From assembly GCA_050330635.1 (NCBI GenBank), contig JBHJNQ010000057.1:1-64000 (forward strand): a DNA stretch of 64,000 bases, written 5' to 3'. Numbering within the stretch: the stretch's first letter is position 1; every line of letters begins with the position of its first letter. The notes below the pieces were generated by a model. The model was not told the origin of the DNA, searched no databases, and saw only the letters and a list, made by a program, of their open reading frames with translations. This DNA is from CADEDH01 sp050330635 (GTDB taxonomy: Bacteria; Actinomycetota; Acidimicrobiia; Acidimicrobiales; SZUA-35). Below are positions 17,884 to 26,854 of the stretch, one piece after another. A program made the translations under genes and the position numbers.

Positions 17884-18075
17884 TGGCCTGCCTTTCCTCC
17901 CCGCAGGGGACGCTCACCGGCCTGCCCTCCGGTCCACGCGGATCGAACGGCAGCGTCGGCCACCATCACAGATCGCCGTCCTGCGCACAAGTCCTCCCCG
18001 GGGTCGAGCTTTCCGCCGAGAGGGCACCACAGCGTCGCAGGTCGAACCGGTCGAGCGGGGAAGCGCGATCGGTGA

Positions 18076-19587
18076 TCAGGGCACCAGGTCGGCGACCGTC
18101 AGGAGCCGATGCTCGGCCGGGGCGCGCCAGCGGGCCTCGTAGCCGAAGTGATCCCACAACGACTCGGTCCGGTCGCCATCGAGGAGGAGGTCGATGTCGT
18201 TGCCGCTGACCATGGCCGGGTGGGGTCGACCGCAGGCATGGGCCAGGCGGAGCAGGTCGTGACGTAAGGCGACGACGTAGTTGGCCGCCCGGGCGGCCTT
18301 GTCGGTCGGGTCGAGGCCGCGCATCAGCCATCTCGACTGGGTGGCCACCCCCGTCGGGCAGTGGCCGGTGTGGCATTCCTGGGCTTGGATGCACCCGATC
18401 GACAGCATCGCTTCCCGGGCCACGTTGACCATGTCGACCCCGAGGGCGAGCGCCAGGAGAGCCTCTCCGGGGAAGCCCAGTTTGCCGGCCCCGCCCCACA
18501 CGACCTTTTCGTGCATGCCCCGATCGGCGAAGGTCCGGTAGACCTCGGCGAAGGCCTGGCGGAACGGCAGGGCCACGTGGTCGGTGAAGACCAACGGGCC
18601 GGCCCCCGTGCCGCCCTCGCCCCCGTCGATCGAGATGAAGTCGGGCCCTCGGTCCCCACGGGCCATCTCCTCGGCCAGCTCGGCCCAGAACTGGCGCTGC
18701 CCCACCGCCGACTTGATGCCGACCGGGACGCCGCAGGCGTCGGCCACCCGCTCGATGAAGTCGATCATCGACGGGACGGAGTCGAAGGCGGCGTGACGGG
18801 CCGGGCTGGTCACCGTGACCCCGACCTCGACCTTGCGCACGGCGGCGATCTCGGCGGTGACCTTCGACCCAGGCAACACGCCTCCGAGCCCGGGCTTGGC
18901 CCCCTGACTGAGCTTGATCTCGATCGCCCGCACGGGATGCTGGTCGACGAGCTCCTCCAGCAGCTCGAGGTCGAACTGGCCCTTGGCGTCCCGCACGCCG
19001 AAGTAGCCGGTGCCGATCTGGAGGATCAGCTCACCACCGTGGAGGTGATGGGCGCTTATCCCTCCCTCGCCGGTGTTGTGGAGGCAGCCGGCGAGGGCGG
19101 CCCCCCGGTTCAGGGCATGCACTGCGTGGGCCGACAACGAGCCGAAGCTCATGCCCGAGATGTTGACGATCGACGGGGGGCGGAACGCCCCTGGCCGGTC
19201 CCGCCACTCGCCCATCACCTTGGCCACGGGTACCTCGGACCGCTCGTCCTGGCGCGTCGGCTGGTACGGGAACGGCGAGTGACGGATCAGCGGATACTGG
19301 GCCAGCTCCATCTTGTTGTCGGTGCCGAAACCGAAGTACTGGTCCTCCGCTTTCGCCGTCGAGTAGATCCAGCGGCGCTGGTCGCGGCTGAACGGTCGCT
19401 CCTCGTCGTTGTCGGTCACGATGTACTGGCGCAGCTCGGGCCCGAGACGCTCCAACAGATAGCGGAGCCGCCCGATGAGGGGATAGTTGCGCCGGATGGC
19501 GTGTTTCGTCTGGACCAGGTCGACGACCGCCAGCAGGACGAGCACTACGGCGACGCCGAGCAGCACGAGAAGCCAGATCATCACCAC
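18076..19587 (-). CDS. Membrane-anchored FMN-binding glutamate synthase-family protein
   Basis: 503 aa. An N-terminal span (WLLVLLGVAVVLVLLAVVDL) is followed by the FMN/2-oxoglutarate domain of glutamate synthase. Recognisable elements are SGMSFGSLSAHAVHALN, KLSQGAKPGLGGVLPG, DGGEGGTGAGP and the 3Fe-4S ligands C-x5-C-x4-C in GCIQAQECHTGHCPTG. There is no glutaminase domain. This matches the single-domain GltB-like family found in many bacteria, whose true substrate is uncertain; it is not a classic GOGAT. It is separated from ftsX by 60 nt. Confidence 0.85.
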   Translation of the reverse strand: MVMIWLLVLLGVAVVLVLLAVVDLVQTKHAIRRNYPLIGRLRYLLERLGPELRQYIVTDNDEERPFSRDQRRWIYSTAKAEDQYFGFGTDNKMELAQYPLIRHSPFPYQPTRQDERSEVPVAKVMGEWRDRPGAFRPPSIVNISGMSFGSLSAHAVHALNRGAALAGCLHNTGEGGISAHHLHGGELILQIGTGYFGVRDAKGQFDLELLEELVDQHPVRAIEIKLSQGAKPGLGGVLPGSKVTAEIAAVRKVEVGVTVTSPARHAAFDSVPSMIDFIERVADACGVPVGIKSAVGQRQFWAELAEEMARGDRGPDFISIDGGEGGTGAGPLVFTDHVALPFRQAFAEVYRTFADRGMHEKVVWGGAGKLGFPGEALLALALGVDMVNVAREAMLSIGCIQAQECHTGHCPTGVATQSRWLMRGLDPTDKAARAANYVVALRHDLLRLAHACGRPHPAMVSGNDIDLLLDGDRTESLWDHFGYEARWRAPAEHRLLTVADLVP

Positions 19588-19647
19588 GGACCCTACCGGG
19601 TGTCCAGCCCTCTCGCCGGTCGGCCGGGTCGGCGGGTTCGGCCGGTC

Positions 19648-20544
19648 CTAGGCGTCGAGATAGCGGGTGACGGCGATCCCGGCCCCGAGGGCGCCGAGGG
19701 CGGCGCCGACGAGGAGGAGGATTATGGCAACCGAGGTGACCTCGCCTGACTCGAGGGCGAAGCTCTCGAACAGGCGGAGGCTCTGTTCGCCCTCGACCGA
19801 GCGGGCGATCACCTTGTTGAGGCCGAAGATGGCGACGGCCGCGAACACGGCACCGATCAGCCCCTGGAGCAGGCCCTCCATCATGAATGGGATCCGGATG
19901 AACCACTTTGTGGCGCCGACCAGCCGCATCACCTCGATCTCACGCCGCCGGGCGAACAGGCCGGTGCGAATCGTGTTGTACATGAGCAGGGCCGAGGCCA
20001 CGGCCGACAGCACCGCCGCCGTGATCATGATGCGCGACGCCGTGCCGGTGACGTCGTTGAGCTGTTTGATGTACTCCTCGGCGTAGTCGACGCCGCTCAC
20101 GCCCGAGAGGGCCTCGATCTCCTGGCCCAGGGCCCGTATCAGGGCCAGATCGGTGATCTCGGGCACCACCCGGAACGAGGTGGGCAACTGCTCCGCCTCC
20201 ACCAGGTCGAGGACCTCGGGCTGCTCGGCGTAATACTCCTGGAACTCGATGAACGTCGCCTGCTTGTCGACGTAGGTGAAGTCCTTCACCGTGAGCGACT
20301 CCCGGAGGAAGCTCTCGGTGTGCTCGATGTTGTCGGGACCGGCGTCGTCGTTCATCCACACGATGAACTCGACGTCGTCCTTGAACCGGGTGTTGAAGCC
20401 TTCCACACCGCGTTGGATCAGCAACGAGGCCCCGAGCAGGGCCAGTGATACCGCCACCGTCAGCACGGTGGCGACAGTCAGGGTCGGGTTGCGGACGAGG
20501 TTGTTCCCCGTCTCCTTGGCCAGGTAGTCGACTCTGAGTGCCAC
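19648..20544 (-). CDS. ftsX: Cell-division protein FtsX
   Basis: 298 aa ABC-type membrane subunit. One N-terminal span (LTVATVLTVAVSLALLGASL), an extracellular domain of roughly 130 residues, then three more spans, the last two flanking GEVTSVAIILLLVGAALG. Family-typical ARRREIEVMRLVGATKWFIR lies after span two. With FtsE it controls peptidoglycan hydrolases at the division site. GTG start with AGGAG upstream; 30 nt after ftsE. In many actinobacteria smpB follows here, but in this window it does not. Confidence 0.95.
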   Translation of the reverse strand: MALRVDYLAKETGNNLVRNPTLTVATVLTVAVSLALLGASLLIQRGVEGFNTRFKDDVEFIVWMNDDAGPDNIEHTESFLRESLTVKDFTYVDKQATFIEFQEYYAEQPEVLDLVEAEQLPTSFRVVPEITDLALIRALGQEIEALSGVSGVDYAEEYIKQLNDVTGTASRIMITAAVLSAVASALLMYNTIRTGLFARRREIEVMRLVGATKWFIRIPFMMEGLLQGLIGAVFAAVAIFGLNKVIARSVEGEQSLRLFESFALESGEVTSVAIILLLVGAALGALGAGIAVTRYLDA

Positions 20545-20574
20545 GTTCGGGCTCCTGCTTCTCCCCCGGGGGGG

Positions 20575-21252
20575 CTACTCGTAGACGCCGCGTGCCTCGT
20601 CGCGGACGATCTCGCCGTGGGACAGTTCGATGACCCGGCGGCGCATGGTGTCCACGATGCCCCGGTCGTGGCTGGCCATGACCACCGTGGTGCCCGTCTT
20701 GTTGATCCGATCGAGGAGGCGCATGATCCCGATCGATGTCTGAGGGTCGAGGTTACCGGTCGGCTCGTCGGCCAGGAGGATGAGCGGCCGGTTCACGAAG
20801 GCCCGGGCGATCGATACCCGCTGCTGCTCGCCGCCCGACAACTGGTGCGGGTATTTCAGCATCTTGTCGCCCAGCCCGACCAGCTCGCAGATGGCGGGCA
20901 CCTGGGTTCGGATCACACCGCGGGGCCTACCGATCACTTCGAGGGCGAAGGCCACGTTCTCGGCCACCGTCTTCGATGGCAGGAGCTTGAAGTCCTGGAA
21001 GATGGCACCGATGTTGCGACGCAGCATCGGCACCTTCCAGCTCGACATTTGGCCGATGTCCTTGCCGGCCACGAAGATCCGCCCGGCGTCCGGCTCCTCC
21101 TGCTTGTTCAGGAGGCGCAGGAACGTGGACTTGCCCGATCCGGAAGGCCCGACGAGGAAGACGAACTCCCCCTTGCCGATGTCGACGTCGGCGTCGACGA
21201 GGGCCACCGAGTGACCGGGGTACTCCTTGGTGACATTTTCCAGCTTGATCAT
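20575..21252 (-). CDS. ftsE: Cell-division ATP-binding protein FtsE
   Basis: 225 aa ABC ATPase. Walker A GPSGSGKST (35-43), signature LSGGEQQRVSIARA, Walker B LILLADEPTGNLD and switch His in ASHDRG are all intact. It pairs with FtsX encoded 30 nt downstream. Upstream on this strand is prfB (157-bp gap). On the minus strand TAGAAT around 21340 could be its -10 box. Confidence 0.95.
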   Translation of the reverse strand: MIKLENVTKEYPGHSVALVDADVDIGKGEFVFLVGPSGSGKSTFLRLLNKQEEPDAGRIFVAGKDIGQMSSWKVPMLRRNIGAIFQDFKLLPSKTVAENVAFALEVIGRPRGVIRTQVPAICELVGLGDKMLKYPHQLSGGEQQRVSIARAFVNRPLILLADEPTGNLDPQTSIGIMRLLDRINKTGTTVVMASHDRGIVDTMRRRVIELSHGEIVRDEARGVYE

Positions 21253-21409
21253 GAACGGTGCTCACTTCGCGGGCCGGCGTCGCTCGCCGGCCTCGGACGA
21301 GGGGCTCGGAGATCGAGCATCGTCGACGAGAGGCAGATTCTACCGTCGGGTAGGCGGCAACCACGGTCATGGTCCGGCTCGAGGGGATGGTGCGGCCCGC
21401 CCCGCCCCG

Positions 21410-22522
21410 TCACTCGGCCAGGGCGCCGGCCCGTCGCCAACGCAACCAGGCCTCCATGAAGGTCCCGACGCCACCGTTGAGAATGCCCTCCGGATTGCCC
21501 GAGACCTCGCCACTGCGCTCGTCCTTGACCTGCTGATACGGCTGGAGGACGTACGAGCGGATCTGGCTCCCCCACTCGACCTTCTTCGACTCCCCCGCCT
21601 CTCCGGCCAGGGTCGCCTCCCGCTTCTGTCGTTCCAGGTCGACCAGCTTCATGGCCAGCATCTGCATGGCCCGCTCCTTGTTCTGGTGCTGGCTACGCTC
21701 GTTCTGGCACGACACGACGATGCCGGTGGGAAGGTGGGTGAGGCGAACCGCCGAGTCGGTGGTGTTCACGTGCTGACCGCCGGCGCCCGAGGAGCGGAAG
21801 ACGTCGACCCGCAGATCCTTGTCGTCGATCTCCACCTGATCGGTGGCGTCCTCGATGTAGGGGACGACGCTGAACGAGGCGAAGGCGGTGTGACGGCGGG
21901 CCTGCGAATCGAAGGGGGAGATCCGGACCAGGCGATGGACGCCCCGCTCGGCCTGCAACCAGCCGTAGGCGTAGCGACCCCGCACGATGAACTCGGCCGA
22001 GGTGATCCCGGCCTCCTGGCCCTGCTGGCTGTCGGTCACCTCGAAGCCGAAACCCTTCTCCTGGGCCCACTTCCGGTACATGAAGAACAGCATCTCGGCC
22101 CAGTCCTGGGAGTCGGTACCACCGGCCCCGGAGTGGATCTCGCACACCGCGTCACCCTCGTCGTACTGGCCGGTGAACAGGGCCCGCAGCTCCAGCTCGT
22201 GGAACTCTCGCTCGAGGGAGCCGATCAGCTCCACGGCCTCGGCCTCGAGCGACTCGTCACCGTCCTCCCGGGACAGCTCCCACGCCGTCTCGGCGTCGCC
22301 GATGGCGTCCGACAGGCGCTCGTAGAGGTCGAGATCGTCGCGCACGGCCGTGAACTCGGTCTGCACCGCACGGGCCTTCTCGGCGTCGTCCCACAAATCG
22401 GGACGGCCCATCTCGGTCTCCAACTGGGGCAGCCGGGCCCGGAGCTCGTCGATGCGCAGGTAGTGCTCGGCCTCGGCCAGCTCCACCCGCAGCTGCTTGA
22501 GGTCTTCCGTGGGGTCGGCCAT
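21410..22522 (-). CDS. prfB: Peptide chain release factor 2
   Basis: 370 aa. It terminates translation at UGA/UAA. The stop-codon recognition tripeptide SPF is at 202-204 and the catalytic GGQ at 248-250 (SGAGGQHVN). The reading frame is continuous from the ATG, so the programmed +1 frameshift of E. coli prfB is absent. Its start lies 6 nt after the secA stop, so the two are probably co-transcribed. Confidence 0.97.
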   Translation of the reverse strand: MADPTEDLKQLRVELAEAEHYLRIDELRARLPQLETEMGRPDLWDDAEKARAVQTEFTAVRDDLDLYERLSDAIGDAETAWELSREDGDESLEAEAVELIGSLEREFHELELRALFTGQYDEGDAVCEIHSGAGGTDSQDWAEMLFFMYRKWAQEKGFGFEVTDSQQGQEAGITSAEFIVRGRYAYGWLQAERGVHRLVRISPFDSQARRHTAFASFSVVPYIEDATDQVEIDDKDLRVDVFRSSGAGGQHVNTTDSAVRLTHLPTGIVVSCQNERSQHQNKERAMQMLAMKLVDLERQKREATLAGEAGESKKVEWGSQIRSYVLQPYQQVKDERSGEVSGNPEGILNGGVGTFMEAWLRWRRAGALAE

Positions 22523-22528
22523 CGTGCC

Positions 22529-25378
22529 TCAGCCGTGACACTGCTTGAACTTGCGGCCGCTCCCGCATGGACACGGCGCGTTGCGGGGGGTCTTGTCCCA
22601 TTCGTCCTTGACCACGGTGGCGGATGGGGCGGGGGTGTCGTCCTGGTCGGCACCGATGACGCTACCCCCCTTGCTCGTCGTGACGTCGGTGGCGGTCAGG
22701 TTGGCGGCGACCGTGTGGACGCTCGCTGCCCGTCGACCCGCCGGGGCCCGGGTGCCGGCCTTCGACGGCCGGGGGGCGGCCGGGCCGGGTGCCGGACTGG
22801 CCGCCGCCGGGGTCGTACCGTCGGCCGCCCCGTTCGCGGTCGGCGACGAGGGCCCTTCCCTGTCGGCGGCGCCTGCATCGGCCGGTTCGGCGGCGTCGAC
22901 GGGCTCGGCCGGTTTGGCCACCTCGACGTGCATCACGTAGCGCACGTAGTCGACGGCGAGGGCGGTCATCATCTCGCTGAACAGCTCGAAGCCCTCCCGC
23001 TGCCATTCGGTGAGCGGGTCGCGCTGGCCCATGGCCCGGAGGTTGATGCCCTCCCGGAGGTGGTCCATCTCGGTCAGGTGGTCGCGCCACCGTTGATCGA
23101 TGAGCTGGAGCATGATCTGGCGCTCGATCTGGCGCATCACGGGAGCCCCGATCCGCTCCTCGCGGGCGGTGTAGAGGGCCACACCGTCGGCCTCGAGCCT
23201 GTCGGTCAGGTCGGAGATGCCCGATGCCCCGGCCAGGTCCTCGACGGTGAGCTCGGTGTCCCAGAACGACCTCAGCTCGGTGTGGAGGCCTTCGAGATCC
23301 CAGCTGTCGTCGAGCTCCTCCACACAGTGGGTGTGCACCAGGGTCCGGGCGACGTCGCCGATGGCCTCCAGGGTCTCGTCACGGAGGTCGCCCTGAGCCA
23401 GGATCTGGTGACGCCGCCGGTAGACCACCATCCGCTGCTGGTTGAACACCTCGTCGTATTTCAGGACGTTCTTGCGGATCTCGGCGTTGCGCTGCTCCAC
23501 GGTGCCCTGGGCCCGCTCAACCGACTTGGTCACCATCTTGGATTCGATCGGCACGTCCTCGGGAAGGGCCCGGTCCATCACCCAGCTCATGGCGCCGGTG
23601 GCGAAGATCCGCATCAGATCGTCCTCGAGCGAGAGGTAGAAGCGGCTCTCCCCCGGGTCGCCCTGACGACCGGACCGGCCGCGGAGCTGATCGTCGATCC
23701 GACGGCTCTCGTGTCGCTCGGTGGCGAGGACGTAGAGCCCACCGGCCCGGCGCACCTTTGCCCCGTTCTCGTCACAGATCGGCTTCCAGTACGCCAACCG
23801 CTGAGCCAGGTGGGCCTGGCCCTCGTCGGTGCCGGGATCGAGTCCCTCGGCCCGGGTGTCGCGTTCGGCCATCTTCTCGGCGTTGCCGCCGAGGATGATG
23901 TCGACGCCCCGCCCGGCCATGTTGGTGGCGACGGTCACCGCGCCCGCCTTGCCGGCCTGGGCCACGATGTCGGCCTCCCTGAAGTGGGCCTTGGCGTTGA
24001 GCACCTCGTGAGGGATGCCCCGCTTGGTCAGCAGGGTGGACAGCTGCTCTGACTTCTCGACCGAGGCGGTGCCGACGAGGACCGGTTGGCCCTTGGCCAC
24101 CCGTTCCTCGAGATCATCGACGACGGCGGCGAACTTCGACGCCTCGGTCTTGTAGATCAGGTCGGCCTCGTCGGCCCGGACGATCGGCTGGTTGGTGGGG
24201 ATCTGCACGACGCTGAGGCCATACGTGGTCTCGAGCTCGGCGGCGTCGGACAGGGCCGTGCCGGTCATGCCGGCCAGCTTGTCGTAGAGCCGGAAGTAGT
24301 TCTGGAGGGTCACGGTGGCAAGCGTCTGCTGTTCGTCCTTGATCTTCACCCCCTCCTTGGCCTCGACCGCCTGGTGGAGGCCGTCGGACCAGCGGCGGCC
24401 CTCGAGGATGCGACCGGTGAACTCGTCGACGATCTTGACCTCGCCGTCGGCCACCAGGTAGTCCCGGTCCCGGTGGAAGAGCTCCTTGGCCCGGAGGGCA
24501 GCGTTGAGCTGATGGACCAGGTCACCCTGGACGCCGTCGTAGAGGTTCTCGACCTCGAGTATCTCCTCGACCCGGGAGATGCCGTCGTCGGTGATGGCGA
24601 CGATCCGCTTCTCCTCGTCGACGTCGTAGTCGACGTCGCGCTGGAGCCGGCGGGCCACGTCGGCGAACCGGTAGTACAGGTCGGCGGCGCCCCGCAACTT
24701 GCCGCTGATGATCAGTGGGGTCCTCGCCTCGTCGATGAGTATCGAGTCGATCTCGTCGACGATGGCGTAGGAATGACCCCGCTGGGTCATGGCCTCGAGA
24801 CTGCGGGCCATGTTGTCCCGCAGATAGTCGAAGCCGAACTCGTTGTTGGTTCCGTAGGTGATGTCGCAGGCGTACTGGGCCCGCTTGGCCTCGGAATCGT
24901 TGTTGCCGGGGACGACGAGCCCCGTGGTGAGGCCGAGCCAACCGTGGACCTGGCCCATCCACTCGGCGTCGCGGGAGGCGAGGTACTCGTTGACGGTGAC
25001 GACGTGGATGCCTTCGCCGGCGAGGGCGTTGAGATACACCGGGAGGGTCGACACCAGGGTCTTGCCCTCACCGGTCTTCATCTCGGCCACGGAGCCCCAG
25101 TGGAGGGCGGCGCCCCCCATGAGCTGGACGTCGTAGTGGCGCTGGCCGATGACGCGACCGGCTGCCTCCCGCACGACCGCGAAGGCCTCGGACATCAGAT
25201 CGTCGAGCGAGGCGCCCTGGTCGAGACGGGACCGGAACTCTGCGGTCTTGGCCCGGAGCTCGGCGTCGCTCAGCTTCTGCATCTCGGGTTCGAGCGCGTT
25301 GATCGGCGCAACCACCGTCTGGACGGCCTTCAGCCGTTTGCCGTCGCCGGCCTTCAGTATCTTGTCGAGTAGCTTCAT
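22529..25378 (-). CDS. secA: Preprotein translocase ATPase SecA
   Basis: 949 aa motor driving proteins through SecYEG. GEGKT (103-107) is the Walker A site and DEIDSILIDEART the DEAD-like motif. AGRGVDIILGGNAE and RGRSGRQGDPG mark the second nucleotide domain. A 90-residue Ala/Pro-rich linker precedes the zinc-binding tail CPCGSGRKFKQCHG at the very end. TAGACT lies 9 nt upstream of the ATG, suggesting a very short leader. It is upstream of prfB in the order hpf-secA-prfB common in actinobacteria. Confidence 0.97.
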   Translation of the reverse strand: MKLLDKILKAGDGKRLKAVQTVVAPINALEPEMQKLSDAELRAKTAEFRSRLDQGASLDDLMSEAFAVVREAAGRVIGQRHYDVQLMGGAALHWGSVAEMKTGEGKTLVSTLPVYLNALAGEGIHVVTVNEYLASRDAEWMGQVHGWLGLTTGLVVPGNNDSEAKRAQYACDITYGTNNEFGFDYLRDNMARSLEAMTQRGHSYAIVDEIDSILIDEARTPLIISGKLRGAADLYYRFADVARRLQRDVDYDVDEEKRIVAITDDGISRVEEILEVENLYDGVQGDLVHQLNAALRAKELFHRDRDYLVADGEVKIVDEFTGRILEGRRWSDGLHQAVEAKEGVKIKDEQQTLATVTLQNYFRLYDKLAGMTGTALSDAAELETTYGLSVVQIPTNQPIVRADEADLIYKTEASKFAAVVDDLEERVAKGQPVLVGTASVEKSEQLSTLLTKRGIPHEVLNAKAHFREADIVAQAGKAGAVTVATNMAGRGVDIILGGNAEKMAERDTRAEGLDPGTDEGQAHLAQRLAYWKPICDENGAKVRRAGGLYVLATERHESRRIDDQLRGRSGRQGDPGESRFYLSLEDDLMRIFATGAMSWVMDRALPEDVPIESKMVTKSVERAQGTVEQRNAEIRKNVLKYDEVFNQQRMVVYRRRHQILAQGDLRDETLEAIGDVARTLVHTHCVEELDDSWDLEGLHTELRSFWDTELTVEDLAGASGISDLTDRLEADGVALYTAREERIGAPVMRQIERQIMLQLIDQRWRDHLTEMDHLREGINLRAMGQRDPLTEWQREGFELFSEMMTALAVDYVRYVMHVEVAKPAEPVDAAEPADAGAADREGPSSPTANGAADGTTPAAASPAPGPAAPRPSKAGTRAPAGRRAASVHTVAANLTATDVTTSKGGSVIGADQDDTPAPSATVVKDEWDKTPRNAPCPCGSGRKFKQCHG

Positions 25379-25387
25379 CTCGTTTCG

Positions 25388-25393
25388 AGTCTA
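25388..25393 (-). promoter_or_regulatory. secA -10 box, near-leaderless
   Basis: On the minus strand TAGACT is followed by 9 nt and then the secA ATG. The spacing puts the transcription start within one or two bases of the start codon. No ribosome binding site is present in the spacer. Confidence 0.45.
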
Positions 25394-25423
25394 CGTACCC
25401 GCGTAGGTGGGGAGGTCGTCGGT

Positions 25424-25463
25424 CGCAGCATTCGCCCGCTCACCTGGGCCGGCGAATGCTGCG
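25424..25463. terminator. 13-bp perfect stem-loop between hpf and secA
   Basis: CGCAGCATTCGCC (25424-25436) and GGCGAATGCTGCG (25451-25463) are perfect inverted arms around a 14-nt loop. It lies downstream of hpf and upstream of the secA -10 box, so it could end hpf transcripts or set secA read-through. There is no T-tract. It is the longest perfect stem noticed in the window. Confidence 0.6.
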
Positions 25464-25561
25464 GGACGCGGTCCGCCACCCCGGCCCCGTCGTCGACCGG
25501 GCGGACGTGATCGGTGCCGGCCGGGGAGCGGCCGTCGACGACCCGGACCACCGTCGACGCC

Positions 25562-26119
25562 TCAGCCGGCGTCGATCAGGCCGATATCGCCGTCGTCTCG
25601 GCGGTAGACCACGGCCGACTGGTCGGTCTCGGCGTTGGTGAACACGTAGAAATCATGGTTGAGCAGGTCCATCTGGAGGGCGGCCTCCTGGGGCTCCATG
25701 ACGGTCAGGGTGAAGCGCTTCGACTTGACGATGTTGTAGAGGGGCTCCGGATGGTCGTCCGCCGGGAGCAGGGAGTCGGGCACGAGCTCCGGTTCGAGCT
25801 CGGGTCGGGCGCGCTCCCGTCGTCGGTGGTCGACCTTCGACTTCAGCTTGCGGAGCTGTCGTTCCAGCTTGTCGACAGCGAGATCGATGGCGGTGAACCC
25901 ATCGGGGGCGTGCACCTTGCATCTGATGTGGTGGCCGTGACCCTCCATGGTCACCTCGCAGTACTCCCTGGCGTCGGAACGCGAGTTCTTCTCCTCCCAG
26001 AAGTGCACCTCGGCCCGCTCCATGCCCAGATACTTGTCGAGCCGCCCGATCTTCTCCTCCGCCTGCTGGCGGAGCCTCTCCGACACGCTGGTGTGGCGGC
26101 CGCTGACCGACACGTCCAT
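25562..26119 (-). CDS. hpf: Ribosome hibernation promoting factor, long form
   Basis: 185 aa. The N-terminal HPF/YfiA domain (about 1-105, starting VSVSGRHTSVSERLRQQAEE) blocks the decoding centre. After a charged linker, the C-terminal domain (about 125-185, KSKRFTLTVMEPQEAALQMD) mediates 100S dimer formation, making this a long HPF. GGAGGTCA lies 5 nt upstream of the ATG and TAACCT further upstream could be its -10. A strong hairpin follows the gene. Confidence 0.93.
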   Translation of the reverse strand: MDVSVSGRHTSVSERLRQQAEEKIGRLDKYLGMERAEVHFWEEKNSRSDAREYCEVTMEGHGHHIRCKVHAPDGFTAIDLAVDKLERQLRKLKSKVDHRRRERARPELEPELVPDSLLPADDHPEPLYNIVKSKRFTLTVMEPQEAALQMDLLNHDFYVFTNAETDQSAVVYRRDDGDIGLIDAG

Positions 26120-26151
26120 TGGATGACCTCCTGTTGTCCGGTCCGATGAGG

Positions 26152-26808
26152 TTAGAGGGTGGGAGCGTCCACCATGCGCCCGGTGAGGCCATCGACCACC
26201 GGCCGGGCCTCGCCGACGACGGCGACGACGGCTCCGATGACCGACACCGCACCGCCGGCTCGGAGGGCGGTGGCCGCCGCTGCCAGCGAGGCGCCGGTGG
26301 TGGTGACGTCGTCGACGACCAGCACCCGCGGCCGGGGTCGACGACGGGTCGGATGCAGCCCGGGACCGACGAGCCGGGCCGCCCGTGAGCCGCCCCGCTG
26401 GGCCTCGCCGGCCGTGCGGCGGAGGAGCCGCCGCACGGGCAACCGGTGCCGCCGGGCGATCCGGCGGGCGAGGAGGGCGCCCTGGTCGAAGCCACGGCGG
26501 CGGCGACCCTCACCGCTGGCCGGCACCCACGTGACCTCGTCGAACGGATGGCCGGCTTCGACCAGCGTCCCCGCCAGCTCGTCGGCCAGGGCGTAGAGGA
26601 CGTCGACCCGTCCCCCGTTCTTGGCCACCAGCACGAGGCGGGCCGCCAGATCACCGTAGGCGGTGAGGGCGACGAGATGATCGAGCCGCCCAGCGGCGGC
26701 GGCAGCGTGACCGGCGAGGGCCGGAGGGATCGCCAGGCGGGACCGGCAGGCCCCACACAGGCTCGGACCGGGGCGTCGACACCCGCCGCATCGTCGATCG
26801 AGGAGCAT
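26152..26808 (-). CDS. ComF-family phosphoribosyltransferase-like protein
   Basis: 218 aa. An N-terminal zinc site (CGGC near 8-11, CGAC near 18-21) precedes a type I PRTase domain with the PRPP loop VLVVDDVTTTGAS near residue 170. ComF homologues act in DNA uptake in naturally competent bacteria; in actinobacteria the role is unclear, and no other competence gene is in the window. RRRRGFDQGALLARRIAR is characteristic. It lies directly upstream of hpf (32 nt). Confidence 0.85.
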   Translation of the reverse strand: MLLDRRCGGCRRPGPSLCGACRSRLAIPPALAGHAAAAAGRLDHLVALTAYGDLAARLVLVAKNGGRVDVLYALADELAGTLVEAGHPFDEVTWVPASGEGRRRRGFDQGALLARRIARRHRLPVRRLLRRTAGEAQRGGSRAARLVGPGLHPTRRRPRPRVLVVDDVTTTGASLAAAATALRAGGAVSVIGAVVAVVGEARPVVDGLTGRMVDAPTL

Positions 26809-26854
26809 GGTGGCAACGTAGGAACTGATGGTGACAGTGATGCCGGGACGAGGG

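Noticed and set aside
22400..22522. Programmed frameshift in prfB
   Set aside because: The reading frame runs uninterrupted from the ATG and no internal in-frame stop exists.
21227..24052. 941-codon open frame on the plus strand opposite ftsE, prfB and secA
   Set aside because: High G+C keeps antisense frames open. The three minus-strand genes have full domain motifs; this frame has none.
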